A stretch of DNA of 64,000 nucleotides from Astropecten irregularis. Its lineage: Eukaryota; Echinodermata; Asteroidea; Paxillosida; Astropectinidae. Each line of letters starts with the position of its first letter. The stretch's first letter is position 1. Shown piece by piece: positions 12,005 to 21,815 of this stretch. The notes beneath the pieces are model-generated. The model saw nothing but the letters and a program-made list of their open reading frames with translations. It had not been told where the DNA came from and did not search any database. The DNA lies in contig OZ020257.1 in assembly GCA_963971285.1 (NCBI GenBank), forward strand, positions 15,948,602 through 16,012,601. Direction: 5' to 3'. Both the position numbers and the translations under genes were made by a program.

Positions 12005-12178
12005 TTATTTAGCGAATATTAATGCAAGGTCCTTCAGCCAAGCAGTTGCCTCCTGGTTTGCTGTATGGAGGACATCTAATCCTCCTTCCAGTCTTTGGAG
12101 AGGGCAGGCATCTATGATGTGACCCATTGTCTGCTCCTCTCCACAGGCACAGTGAGGGCAAGAGCTACTGCCCCATTT
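12005..12178 (-). pseudogene. LINE-type reverse transcriptase, C-terminal remnant
   Basis: On the minus strand 57 codons read CPHCACGEEQTMGHIIDACP, then LQRLEGGLDVLHTANQEATA, ending in a stop. The C-x2-C-x-C-G...Q-M-x-H-I-x(4)-C-P pattern is the cysteine/histidine motif at the end of the ORF2 polyprotein of many non-LTR retrotransposons. No upstream endonuclease or polymerase domain is present. It is a 5'-truncated dead fragment, typical of incomplete reverse transcription. Confidence 0.75.
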
Positions 12179-12241
12179 ATGATTTCACGAAGCATTCAGA
12201 TTAAATAAGACTTGTAGCTATGCATGGTGGAAGTACTAAAA

Positions 12242-12409
12242 GAAGGTAGGTTTGCGGTGACACCATGTAATCTCTTCTGTGAGAGTGTGTGGTTCTGAGA
12301 AGAACCGTTGGTATTATCTCGACGTTTCGAACAGTGTGATCTGTTCGTCCTCGGGAGAGTCACTCTCCTGAGGACGATTTACACATGGTGTCACCGCAAA
12401 CATACCTTC
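12242..12409. mobile_element. Palindromic element, family G
   Basis: The ends are inverse copies: GGTAGGTTTGCGGTGACACC at 12245 and GGTGTCACCGCAAACATACC near the right end. Inside are a second hairpin (GAACAGTGTGATCTGTTC) and a third (GGGAGAGTCACTCTCCTGAG). The three nested stem-loops have no ORF. It is a MITE-like foldback element, unrelated in sequence to families A-E. Confidence 0.75.
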
Positions 12410-12679
12410 ATTCAAGCACTATAGATTGGTTTTTGTGATGTCACAATAGGAATGACTATGGTGATACTGACACAACTCATCTTATGATTAATCTTAGTGT
12501 TTGATGAAATCCAGCCTTTATGGTCAAGCACGGGTCATGTTAAACCCTTAATCTATTGAGTGAAAATAGATGGAATGAAAATAATCTCGATGAGTTTTAG
12601 AAGTGCCGTGTCCGTAATTATACCAGCTTTATTTTATATACTGTTCTCAATGACTAGTGGATCAGTGAGCCACAATATT

Positions 12680-12920
12680 GGGGCCAATTTCATAAAACTG
12701 CTAAGCACAAAAATTTGCTTAGCACAAAAATGTCTCGCCCAATAAAACAAACCACCATTGAAAATCCCATTTGATATTCATGGTCAGCGAACAACAGCCA
12801 AAGAGCAATCACAAGTGATACACAACACATGGACATTTGGTTGTTAACCCTGTTTTCATTAAGACAGAAATGTCATGCTTAGCAAATCTTTGTGCTTAAC
12901 AGTTTTATGAAATTGGCCCC
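12680..12920. mobile_element. MITE family A' copy 1
   Basis: It starts GGGGCCAATTTCATAAAACT and ends TTTTATGAAATTGGCCCC, a perfect terminal inversion. The interior carries TTGCTTAGCAC and TGCTTAGCAA motifs, and it matches 22808-23014. Related to family A but with a different interior. Confidence 0.85.
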
Positions 12921-13200
12921 TGATCACAGAGAAACATATCGTTTGATTCTTCCATTGGTACATTAAGAAAAGGATATCTCGCCCCATATAGGCAATTAAA
13001 TCTCAAACAAGTTTACTTAAAAATTCTCCATTATTATAGATTCATCTTACTGATTAATAAGTAAGCTTGCGGAACTTTACTTTGTATACAAAAAAATCAA
13101 ATTAAGTTCATCTGGTTGATGTTGCAACGTTTGTAGATGAGGAATGTTTCAATGTTTAATATTGCTTAGTGTCATAAGGATTCGTTTAACGCCAGATATG
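12921..13200. other. Downstream flank of IgR1
   Basis: This AT-rich stretch would hold the IgR1 3' UTR on the minus strand. No canonical AATAAA is seen. An ATTAAA variant (minus strand) lies at about 13155-13160 and is the nearest candidate poly(A) signal. Confidence 0.35.
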
Positions 13201-14988
13201 TCACTTCAGTTTGGCATAAAGCGTTGGATTTTCCCGGGCATGTAACCGCCCCTCGCCGTGGAGCTCTAGCTCTGCGTACGTAAGACCCTCCACGTTGAAC
13301 TGCCTTGGGTCCTCTCGTTCCTCTGGCACCACCCTTGCCATCTGCCCGTTGATGTAGGTCGGCTCTCGTGCAAACTCGGAGCTTCTTCCAATGCCTTGCA
13401 CAACTCCATCATCGCTATTATCATCATCGTTGGCGACTTGCTCGTACAACGGATCACTCCTGCGTGTCTTCTTGTTGACTTTAGCGTAGTGTACGCCAGG
13501 AGATACGCCTGTCGTTGAGGAATCGTGTTGGTTTTGTCGCGGTGTTGTAACTGGGCGGGAGCTGCTCTGCTGCGCATGGTACTCCGGCTGTCTGGGTAGG
13601 TGTGGATCGTCAGCGAAGCGACCTCCTTCTACCACCGTCTCGTACGTGGTGTTGACGAGGTGAACGGACGTGTCGCGCCGCACTGAGGTCTTCTTGGCGT
13701 GTGATCTCTTCAGAAACACGGCCAAGGCCACGATGACGACGCAGAGCAACAAGGCAGCGGCGACACCGATGGCGATCATGGTGGATTTCGGAAGACCAAC
13801 AGCCGATGAGGTGCCATCCAGTGGTTGCGTCGGCGATGGTACCGGCGATGACCTTTGACGTTCGGTAGTGCTTTCGTCAATAACTGAGCTCCCTCCTACG
13901 GTAGCGCTGTCTGGAATAAACCTTGTCCCTGGCTGTTTTCCCATTCCCGTTGGAATTGTTACCGTCTTGAGGGTTGGTGACGGTGTCGTGTACATCGCTG
14001 TTGGTTTTGGTCGAAGTACCCTAAGAATTACTGTTGAAGATCCGGTCAGTTGCCGAGCTGTTTCCACTCGGCAGGTAATCTCCAGTCTGTCATCCCTCTC
14101 CTCTACCGAGCGCAGACGAAGCACCCTGTTATTGTCCAGCCTCTGAAATCGGCTTCTTCTTAGAGCCCTCGAGGTTTCCCAAGCGTATGAGCGAACTCGT
14201 GGTATCCCTATTCCCCTGCATAGGAACTCCACGTCGTCCCCGACCCTCGCGAAAACCGGGCCAGGGGGAATGATGGATGCGACTGGCGGGATGCTAAGCG
14301 GCATCGCGGTACAGCTCCGCTCGGCATCAATGGCCTCGGACGTCAGCTCGCACCTGAACTCCAAGCCGTTGTCCTCCGGCGTTAGCTTCCGTCGCACCCA
14401 GACATAATCGCCTTGGCTCTTTGTCGCTTCCATGGCCGTGCCGTCTCGGTACCAGACAGCTGTGGGTGTGGGGTTACCCCCTCCCCACATGCACGTTATG
14501 TCCACCGTGCTCCCGACAGCAGGCCCGGAGCTATTGGAATCTGTCACCAAATTGAAGGCACAAGTTGGCGAAGATTCATCGGGGGGCACCAACACACTCA
14601 GACGAGCGCTTCCGAGGACTTGGAAACTTTGACCCGTACCTCGATCGTCGTAGCCGCAGTAAAAGAAGCCATCGTCTTGCGATTGGACGTTTTCGATGCG
14701 AAGATTGTATTCGTGCCAGAATTCACTACCCGTGATGGAGTATCGCTCCTTGCGGTCCTCGTCAAGGGCCCTGTACACGTGTCGCCCGTTCGTCAAGAAG
14801 GTCTTGGACGGCGTGTGATACCAGAGTATGTTCTCGCCGTCACGGTAATTCACGTCGCAGTGGAGTTCAACAGTGTCCCCCGGCCGGGCTTCGGTGTCCT
14901 CCGGTCCCCTGCCGAGAGTTATTGACGACACGCTGCCGGCACAACCCAACGCCACAAGCACCGTTATTACCAAAGCCTGGAAGCTCAT
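13201..14988 (-). CDS. IgR1: single-exon three-Ig transmembrane receptor with ITIM-rich tail
   Basis: 595 residues in one uninterrupted frame. Signal peptide is about 1-22. Ig1 has C44/W56/C111 with the DDGFFYCG strand-F pattern. Ig2 has C166/C213 plus an extra flanking pair C143/C226. Ig3 has C257/W270/C306. A Ser/Thr/Pro-rich stalk (about 327-402) leads to a transmembrane helix at about 403-426 and a basic stop-transfer (KRSHAKK). Tail tyrosines lie in TTYETV (Y449), VHYAKV (Y501), PLYEQV (Y515), PTYING (Y545), LTYAEL (Y571) and TLYAKL (Y591). VHYAKV and LTYAEL fit the ITIM consensus (I/V/L/S-x-Y-x-x-L/V/I), which recruits SHP-type phosphatases. YING fits a Grb2 SH2 site. The start is in a good context (A at -3). 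No introns are needed. Ligand and exact family are unknown. The inhibitory role is inferred from motifs only. Confidence 0.88.
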   Translation of the reverse strand: MSFQALVITVLVALGCAGSVSSITLGRGPEDTEARPGDTVELHCDVNYRDGENILWYHTPSKTFLTNGRHVYRALDEDRKERYSITGSEFWHEYNLRIENVQSQDDGFFYCGYDDRGTGQSFQVLGSARLSVLVPPDESSPTCAFNLVTDSNSSGPAVGSTVDITCMWGGGNPTPTAVWYRDGTAMEATKSQGDYVWVRRKLTPEDNGLEFRCELTSEAIDAERSCTAMPLSIPPVASIIPPGPVFARVGDDVEFLCRGIGIPRVRSYAWETSRALRRSRFQRLDNNRVLRLRSVEERDDRLEITCRVETARQLTGSSTVILRVLRPKPTAMYTTPSPTLKTVTIPTGMGKQPGTRFIPDSATVGGSSVIDESTTERQRSSPVPSPTQPLDGTSSAVGLPKSTMIAIGVAAALLLCVVIVALAVFLKRSHAKKTSVRRDTSVHLVNTTYETVVEGGRFADDPHLPRQPEYHAQQSSSRPVTTPRQNQHDSSTTGVSPGVHYAKVNKKTRRSDPLYEQVANDDDNSDDGVVQGIGRSSEFAREPTYINGQMARVVPEEREDPRQFNVEGLTYAELELHGEGRLHARENPTLYAKLK

Positions 14989-15067
14989 CTTGTGGATTCA
15001 GTGGGTCTCTACTGCCAAAAGTCCAGAGCTTCAGCTTAATTCTCTACAGTAGTCCGTATTATTCGTT

Positions 15068-15074
15068 GCTTATA
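15068..15074 (-). promoter_or_regulatory. TATA-like box upstream of IgR1
   Basis: TATAAGC on the minus strand lies about 80 bp upstream of the IgR1 ATG, which would give a short leader. It is a weak match and could be chance in AT-rich DNA. Confidence 0.3.
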
Positions 15075-17089
15075 GTATGTTCGTAAGGATAATGCTATAC
15101 TCTTACCGTCGTATCTTTGACTTCAGAGGCAGAACATCAATTGACATGATCCCAGTGCCGGTGGTGGATAAGTTCTGTTGTCATTTGCATGTGCTCTTTA
15201 ATTGTAAACTTCAAAGATTGTTGAGATTTTATAGTCTGATGAAACATCTTTCAGCTCAATTGGGACGAAGCTCTACCCTCACAAGCAAACTGAGCTGTAA
15301 TACCAATCCCTTTTGAGCTATCATGCGTGGTATTATAGTGCGATGATAACACACAAACGAAACAAGGAAAGCCACTGATATCTTTCTGTCCACCGGAAAA
15401 CTGAGTCAAATCACGGTCACTTTGGTGGGCACGCCAGTGCAGATTCGGTGTGGGTTGTGCAACTGGGCCTAATCACATGACAGCGGATCATGTTGGGGAG
15501 TGCGTGTGTGATGATGGCTTCGATTTGACGGATGACGGAACCCTGGTTTGGGGTGAATCGTGTCAAGCAAAATGGCCCAGAGATTGGAATATGGGATTGG
15601 GAAAGATCCTTATAGGGCTTTAGACCATGCAGAAAGATCATTATCTCGGGGCTGGGAATGAATGAACCCCGATGAAACAAACGAAATCTGCCATACCGTC
15701 TCTTGATTGTTTCTGTCAGGACCGGGGTTGGTGCTGGTGCAGGCTTAAAAAATAAACTGTTCGGGCCGGTTGTCCCTTCCTCCATGTGCTTGTGGACCTG
15801 CTGTTCTTTTGGTTTGGTTGTCTATCCTGTCTCTAACATGTCCTACGTTGTTCACTGTAATTATTCTTATACGTAAAGGTAATGTTTATCTTACGTATCT
15901 CCGTAGTATGGTCGAACACCGTAGAGTCGACGGTGTTGTCATCAGATTCTTTCAGTTCAGCTACTCAATTGTGAGGCAAAGTATCCCGTTGATTTCCAGC
16001 CGTTTTATCATTTGTTATTCTTGTTCACTTTGCGAAATTGAGATGAAATAGATAAAACATGGCAGTATAGGCCTTTTGCACATCACACACAATCATAGTA
16101 AGGATTGCGTGCGTTACAAATGAGATTGGATTTACACTGATCGTAAGGTAAGCCAGTCACTACACCATCACCAATTTACCAGGCAACCTGTTCCCCTGAG
16201 CAAACCAGACGGACCTCGGAAACTTTTAATGAAGTGCTTCCCCTTTAAGCTTATAATGTTGTCATACAACCCATCGAAGCCGCCCCGTTTGCCAGGGTCC
16301 CTGTAACAGCTAGAACTTTCATGCATCGGGATTATAATGGAAACAGGTATAGTTACATAGGCCTACATGTACGCTGCGCTAACCATGCGTACGGTCTTGC
16401 CGGCACCTAATAAGTAATCATTATAAAATGCTTGGGAGTTAGGAGGGCCTGACGCGTTTCCATCCTATAGCAGGATCTTCATCGAAGACTAAAGATCTTG
16501 CTTGGATCGAAACGCGTCAGCATTACGCCAAGCATTTTATAAATTTCAGGTCATTATTTTGGCTGATGAGCAGTTTGCAGCAGTTTTTTTTACTTGTATA
16601 TTTTTGATACTTGTATTGAAGTAATAATCATAAAAAGTCGCCGTCCGTTGCCCGTTGTTTGTGTGAAACTGGTTTATGCATGTCAGTACCGACAGAGGGC
16701 GCTGTTTGGTTTTATCAATTTATTTTTCTATTAATTCTATAGTATGTGTTTTTACAGAGCTGTAGAATGTAGACTTCCTTCACTCATTCCGATCTCGAAT
16801 GTCCTTTATAATTGTACACTCCGTACAAAAGTCGATGGTGAAGGGCAGTCCATAAATGGCGATTGAAATCATTACGTGAATATGTCGAAACTGATGTGCA
16901 TGACGAGTATTTCACCCATGAAATGATCTTAGTCATATATTTTCCTGTGACGATAGTCACGTGAGATTGACGTCATCCCTATACAGCATTTTAACCACTA
17001 ATCATGCCATACGCTCCCCACTATGGTTATTCGTCACTGTGGTTTTACTTGTTCACGACGGAATAGTTATGTACGATTGTTGTTTACAT
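15075..17089. other. Spacer between divergent IgR1 and IgR2, first part
   Basis: No gene recognised. The 122-codon frame at 15417-15785 (minus) shows no domain. The only structured element is a family F palindrome at 16421-16590. Confidence 0.5.
16421..16590. mobile_element. Palindromic foldback element, family F (copy 2)
   Basis: TTATAAAATGCTTGGGAGTT opens the element and GCCAAGCATTTTATAA is its inverse. The arms carry GAGGGCCTGACGCGTTTCC and GGATCGAAACGCGTCAG. The right flank GGCTGATGAGCAGTTTGCAG is shared with the copy at 46521. Confidence 0.75.
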
Positions 17090-17452
17090 AAAGGTACTAT
17101 CATACTTTGGTTTTTATCAAAGAAATACAGATTCATGGGCAAACCTATTAAGACGGATACAGTAACAGTCATCTGTGAAAATTTCAGTCCTCCCATACGG
17201 TGCCTACTTTTTGAGAAAACAGTGAAAAACAGCCACAGTATTTCTATTCCCCCCTCTTTTTTGTTGATCTTTTAAAAGATCAAAACCATTTTCGGTCGTT
17301 GTTTTACTAATTTCTGGATAAATACACCATTTCAGGCGGAAATATTTTAACGGTATGTTTCTACCACCACCATCTTCAGACCCTGTAAGTTATTCGTAAA
17401 TCTGTGGACATTTCTGTTTTGGTTTCTTAAACAAAGTATGATACTACCTTTA
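17090..17452 (+). mobile_element. TTAA-type MITE, family H (copy 1)
   Basis: About 370 bp with termini AAAGGTACTATCATACTTTG and its inverse ACAAAGTATGATACTACCTT. The interior has ATACAGATTCATGGGCAAA, ATCTTTTAAAAGATCAAA and AATATTTTAACGGTATGTTT. Copies occur at 19165, 23583, 29413 (inverted), 35579 and 43511. No ORF spans it. Confidence 0.85.
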
Positions 17453-18786
17453 AGGATATGTCCAAGTTTCAGCGTGTCCATATAAAGGACAGTCCCGTGA
17501 CAAGCCGAGAATATGCGGGGTGGTTCGCTGCCAGTGTCCGGTCTGGTATGTCGAATTTCCGGTATACCCTTACTACTATGCATACAAAAGTGCACATCAT
17601 GACAGGAAAGGGTCAGGGGTCATCTGGTATCATTGAGGCATTTCCGGCCTGGGCAGTCACTGGGCATGAGATTGATTAATCACAGTGAATAGTTGCTATT
17701 ACATGTAATATCTTCTAACATGATTGTGACTCACTTAGTACGGCCATCGGGCACTCGGTAGCATTTTGCAATGCTCAGACACATTTTCGAAATTTCAACT
17801 TCGTCGTTTTTGAAAATACCAACTCTTCAGTTTGTTTCGATACCGAGAATTATACTGTTTGTTGTTTTGCATCCCCCCATGTCTTTTCATGTCTTTTTAC
17901 TCATTTGAAAGAAATTGAGCAAGTTTCAGAAGCTTATAACCAACACCATCACCAACTAGTGTCACCAACTCCTAGATGTCGCACTTGTCATTAAAGGCAC
18001 GTTGACTTGCGTACAAGGCACCACTTTGATGAAAAGTCTTGGGTTTTTGAAAATAAAAGTATAGGGTTTTGTCATTTCCCTTTAATGTTTGCGTCAAATG
18101 AAGCAAATCACTGGAATTTCAATTCGAGGTGGGTCGCTCTGCAGGCCACGCCCCCAACGAGGCAATTAGACACTCGTAAGTTGTCATTCAGGTCATTCTT
18201 CAAAACGAACTTTTTTTTTGGGGGGGGGGGATATACCTTTCTCGGTAAAAGTACTAATTGCCCTTCCTTTTTAAAAGAAAACATCATGTGACAATGTGAC
18301 AGGACCCAGTTCACAAGTTATGCAAACAAAATGTAATCTCAGTTATGAAAACATAAGTCTTGGCTGTCGCACACACGAACCCATACACCCTCTAGCGAGT
18401 TGCCACGATTTGGGCCGAATACATGACCAATTATATGAATCTTTAATCTTTCAATTTCTTTATCAAAAGCCTATTGTTGTTTTCAAATGGACTTAAAATT
18501 GAATGAAACGTTAACCATGTGTCATTACGTACACCGATGAGTAATGATTTGATTACGAACCAAACTGTCGAAAAAACACTTCTTCAGTACGTGCAATTAA
18601 AACTGATTGTCATGATGACTGGATTTGATGAAAGGATGTGAACGCAAAGTAAAGATAGTTACTACGTTCCATGAGATTAAAGAACCGCTTCAAGTGTGTT
18701 TCCATTGCAATGCGTGGAATTAAAACCCAAATATTATCTGTATGATATATTGAAGTCACTGAATGATTAGAGTTAGGAGGCAATTT
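17453..18786. other. IgR1-IgR2 spacer, second part
   Basis: No gene recognised. Features are a G-run at about 18222-18230 after a T-run and ordinary AT-rich DNA. Short frames on both strands lack domains. Confidence 0.5.
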
Positions 18787-18925
18787 GGGCCGATTTCATA
18801 AAACTTACGACGCGTCGCAGAGTTAAGACGCATCCTTTCTCTATGGACTCGTCGCATCTATCCGACGCTAGGACGCCTCGCAAATCGAGTTGCGACGCGT
18901 CGGAGAGCTTTATGAAATCGGCCCC
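18787..18925. mobile_element. Palindromic MITE, family D
   Basis: The ends GGGCCGATTTCATAAA and TTTATGAAATCGGCCCC are perfect inverses. The arms carry the repeated word GACGCGTCG (left CGACGCGTCGCAG, right GCGACGCGTCGGAG). The 139-bp hairpin is non-coding and is the only copy of this interior in the window. Confidence 0.85.
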
Positions 18926-18929
18926 AGGA

Positions 18930-19062
18930 TATTTCACGATCCTTTCTCAAAGGCTTCGAGAAAGATCCTACTAAAGGGTCGAAACGTCAGACCTTTGTTT
19001 ATTAAAACTCCAAGCATGTTCGGCTCATTATTGTAGTCAATGAGGAGTTTGCAGCAGTTTAT
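18930..19062. mobile_element. Foldback element, family F (copy 3, degraded)
   Basis: It retains CGAGAAAGATCCTACTAAAG, GTCGAAACGTCAG and the flank GAGTTTGCAGCAGTTTAT found in the other copies. One arm is mostly lost. It abuts the family D element. Confidence 0.6.
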
Positions 19063-19164
19063 AACTTGCATTGATTCAGTCATTTAATGGAACTGTTGTG
19101 TCCACAATTCGACTTCCATAAACAACTGTTTAGATATAGCTCCTGTTGATTGTTGCAAAAAAAA

Positions 19165-19514
19165 GTTTGCCCCTTTTAAAGTTTCATGGTAGTATCATAT
19201 AGTAATGTTGATACAACAGCTTCGGTATATCCAGAATGTGATTTGTCATGGAATAAAAACAAACCTGTGAAATTTTCAGCCCAATTGATCATTGGAAACA
19301 GTAGAAAACAGCGAAAACCGTTGCGATAATTGTCACGCGAAATTGTTAGGTAATTGTAATTGTGGGGTTTTGATAAATGTAGCATTTTAAGGCGGAAATA
19401 TTTTAACGGTATTTTTGTAGCAGGTCCATCTTCATAACCTGAAAGTTGTACGTAAATTGGTGAACATTTCTGTTTTGGTTTCCTACCGAAGTATGGTAAT
19501 TCATGTACCTTTAA
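19165..19514 (+). mobile_element. TTAA-type MITE, family H (copy 2, diverged)
   Basis: The right 130 bp (GGCGGAAATATTTTAACGGT to AGTATGGTAATTCATGTACC) match family H. The left half is diverged but keeps a GGTAGTATCATA terminus. Confidence 0.65.
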
Positions 19515-19839
19515 GTCACCGTTGGACACACAGGAAAAACTACCCTGTCATGGAGGTCACAGATGACCTTGAAGACCATACCCCACGGAAAGGACAATGG
19601 TGTTTTAACACGTGAGATAATAATTGACGTAATACCAGAAACTGTCTTCCGTTCAGCACCACTAGCGGATGTTAGCTTTGGCCTCATGCTTTGGTCCAGA
19701 ATGGCACGGTTACCTTTACCACGGTGATACAAGATTGCTACCCTACGCCCACATCTTCTCACGGTGCATGAGGTATGACGAAGCAGACATCGTGAATGAC
19801 TTGGTATTTTTTCCACCAGAATTAAAAGTTTTGGGTGAT
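19515..19839. other. 5' flank of IgR2
   Basis: No recognisable gene. The stretch runs from the family H MITE to the TATA box of IgR2 and is the likely proximal promoter region. No specific factor sites are called. Confidence 0.4.
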
Positions 19840-19846
19840 TATAAAA
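19840..19846 (+). promoter_or_regulatory. TATA box of IgR2
   Basis: TATAAAA lies 56-62 bp upstream of the IgR2 ATG. Transcription starting about 30 bp downstream would give a leader of only about 30 nt, consistent with an intronless gene that has its own core promoter. No start-site data are available. Confidence 0.5.
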
Positions 19847-19901
19847 TACTCAAGAAGTTGTAGATTTGACAACCGAGAAAGGACAGAAATAGCCTACAGC
19901 C

Positions 19902-21815
19902 ATGTGGACTTTATTTTGTTGGCCGTTTTTGGTAACGTTGGCTGCATTGGTTGGGGAAATCGCTGCCATTTCAATTGTTCAAGCACCTCAGGACCAATCG
20001 ATCTTAGTAGGTGGTACCGTGATCTTTCGTTGCACCGTCCGCAATAAGGGAAGCTTCAAGGTCTACTGGCGTTTCGACAGGACCGAGACCTACCTCTCCG
20101 CCGACACGGTCTTTTTCGAGGACGCCCGGGACCCACAGTTCAGCCTCGTGGGCAACCATGCCCTGGGCCAGTTTAACCTGAGGATCACCAATGTCCAGCC
20201 AAGGAATGCCGGCGTGTATCGGTGTGGCTTCGTTCCTGTGGGGAGCACGACCCTTACCTCTAGGTCGGCCAGGCTGACCGTGCTGCTACCGCCCGATGAA
20301 GGCTTCCCACGGTGCGAGGTGACTCCGCCGGCAGGCATGATCAGTTTGGGACAACGGGCAACGTTGACGTGCACGTCTCAGGGCGGTGTACCGCCAGCCT
20401 CGCTCACCTGGCTACAGAACGGGATGGAAATCTCCCCCGTGGTCATGCAAAGGAACGTCATCCAGAAGACCTTCGACTCGGACTTGAACGGAGTGCGTTT
20501 AACCTGTCGGGCGACAAGCCCGGCCTTCATGGAGGTACGTACCTGTTCGATAATCCCCTTAAATATACCTCCGACCGTCCGCGTGGACCCTCCTCAGTTG
20601 ATTACAAGACCCGGAGAGAATGCCATGTATCGCTATACTGCAGGTGGGGTGTCGCCAATCGTCGAGGTCACCTGGAAATTCGGTGTTATCATCGTTTCTT
20701 CTTTGGATCGCGATGACCGGTTTCTGCTCTCTGAAAACTTTAGGACATTAACCATCCTCGACGTACGATTAGCAGATGACCTTACCTCTGTGCAGTGTAC
20801 GGTGGCGACGATTACAGGGCTGTCGGCTACTGCGGGGGCTTTGCTGAGGGTCCTTCCTCCTACAACTGAAGCCGTTACTCTGACCGCCACCACACTAACC
20901 CCTGACCCGAACATGACAGAACCTTTGCCCACACAAGCCTTCGCGACAGGCTTGGGAACAGTTGCCATTATCCTGATTATCATTGGGGGTATAGTGGTGT
21001 CCCAAATCATCGTCGCCATTGTGGTTTACGTATCTCATAAGGTGTCGGCTTCTACCCGGCGTGGAGGTGGTCGACCGATGCGAGGCGAGTCCATAGTACC
21101 GTCATTAGCGGGTTGGCAGTTGGCGGCCGGTACTCAGGCGGCCGGTACTCAGGCGGCTGGTGCGCCGTCGGCCCCACCCTACCAAGATCTGGGCGAGCCC
21201 GACAGGTCCGCAAGCGCCAATCGTTACCTGAGCCTGCACCCCTTACGAATGCCGCCCTATCGGTACTCCACCCCCGACGTGGGCATCTACGAAGCCGCAT
21301 CTGAACCAATCGTGGTCGAGTCGGGATACGTCATGCAAGGAGGAACCGAGTACTACGAATACAGAGATTCCATGAACACCGTGTACAACGCCTACCAACC
21401 GGCATTGCGTGCTAGCGCCCTCAATCCGGTAGTCTACGAACAACCCAGGCAAAGTGTCAACGCTCAAACTGCGACAGACGACGACGACTACGACTACGAC
21501 CAGCCGCCAAAGGAGGACCACGACACCAACCAGCCTAGTATCTACTACGAGCCGCCATTGGACACGAAGTTATCTTCCTTATCCGACACCGAGACCGAAG
21601 ACTACGAGCTTCCGCCCGTCCAACCTGATCTTAACCGTACCGAAGGGCCGCCACCACGCGTAACGTCCTGTGCTGATGTTGACGATGACGAATACTGCGA
21701 GCCACCGACGGAAACGTCGCACCAATCTACGGATAGAGACAAACTCGACGATGCGCATGTCTATGACGTAGCGCCCGAGGACGATGACGAGTACGAGGTT
21801 CCGAATCCGAAGTGA
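19902..21815 (+). CDS. IgR2: single-exon three-Ig transmembrane receptor with YxxP adaptor-docking tail
   Basis: 637 residues, no intron. Signal peptide is about 1-22. Ig1 has C44/W56/C108 (NAGVYRCGF). Ig2 has C157/W170/C202 plus an extra C138/C215 pair. Ig3 has W258 and C299, but the first cysteine is replaced by tyrosine (Y245, codon TAT at 20634-20636), so its canonical disulfide is missing. The transmembrane helix is at about 352-377. A 15-bp tandem duplication encodes AAGTQAAGTQAAG (about 408-420). The tail is very rich in Tyr and Asp. Seven YxxP motifs are at Y455, Y512, Y532, Y549, Y568, Y598 and Y631. This is the docking code for Crk and Nck SH2 domains, and the acidic residues before many of the tyrosines suit tyrosine kinases. 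No strict ITIM is present. The linker words PPDExxPxC and C-x(3)-PL-x-IPP are shared with IgR1, so the two are paralogues. Confidence 0.88.
   Translation: MWTLFCWPFLVTLAALVGEIAAISIVQAPQDQSILVGGTVIFRCTVRNKGSFKVYWRFDRTETYLSADTVFFEDARDPQFSLVGNHALGQFNLRITNVQPRNAGVYRCGFVPVGSTTLTSRSARLTVLLPPDEGFPRCEVTPPAGMISLGQRATLTCTSQGGVPPASLTWLQNGMEISPVVMQRNVIQKTFDSDLNGVRLTCRATSPAFMEVRTCSIIPLNIPPTVRVDPPQLITRPGENAMYRYTAGGVSPIVEVTWKFGVIIVSSLDRDDRFLLSENFRTLTILDVRLADDLTSVQCTVATITGLSATAGALLRVLPPTTEAVTLTATTLTPDPNMTEPLPTQAFATGLGTVAIILIIIGGIVVSQIIVAIVVYVSHKVSASTRRGGGRPMRGESIVPSLAGWQLAAGTQAAGTQAAGAPSAPPYQDLGEPDRSASANRYLSLHPLRMPPYRYSTPDVGIYEAASEPIVVESGYVMQGGTEYYEYRDSMNTVYNAYQPALRASALNPVVYEQPRQSVNAQTATDDDDYDYDQPPKEDHDTNQPSIYYEPPLDTKLSSLSDTETEDYELPPVQPDLNRTEGPPPRVTSCADVDDDEYCEPPTETSHQSTDRDKLDDAHVYDVAPEDDDEYEVPNPK

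Noticed and set aside
14413-14925. 170-codon frame antisense to IgR1
   Set aside because: Shadow of the GC-rich IgR1 coding strand. No independent evidence.
16421-16590. Hammerhead ribozyme, suggested by CGAAAC and CTGATGAG words in family F
   Set aside because: The core words occur in an order needing a type II fold, and the adjacent bases do not form stem II.
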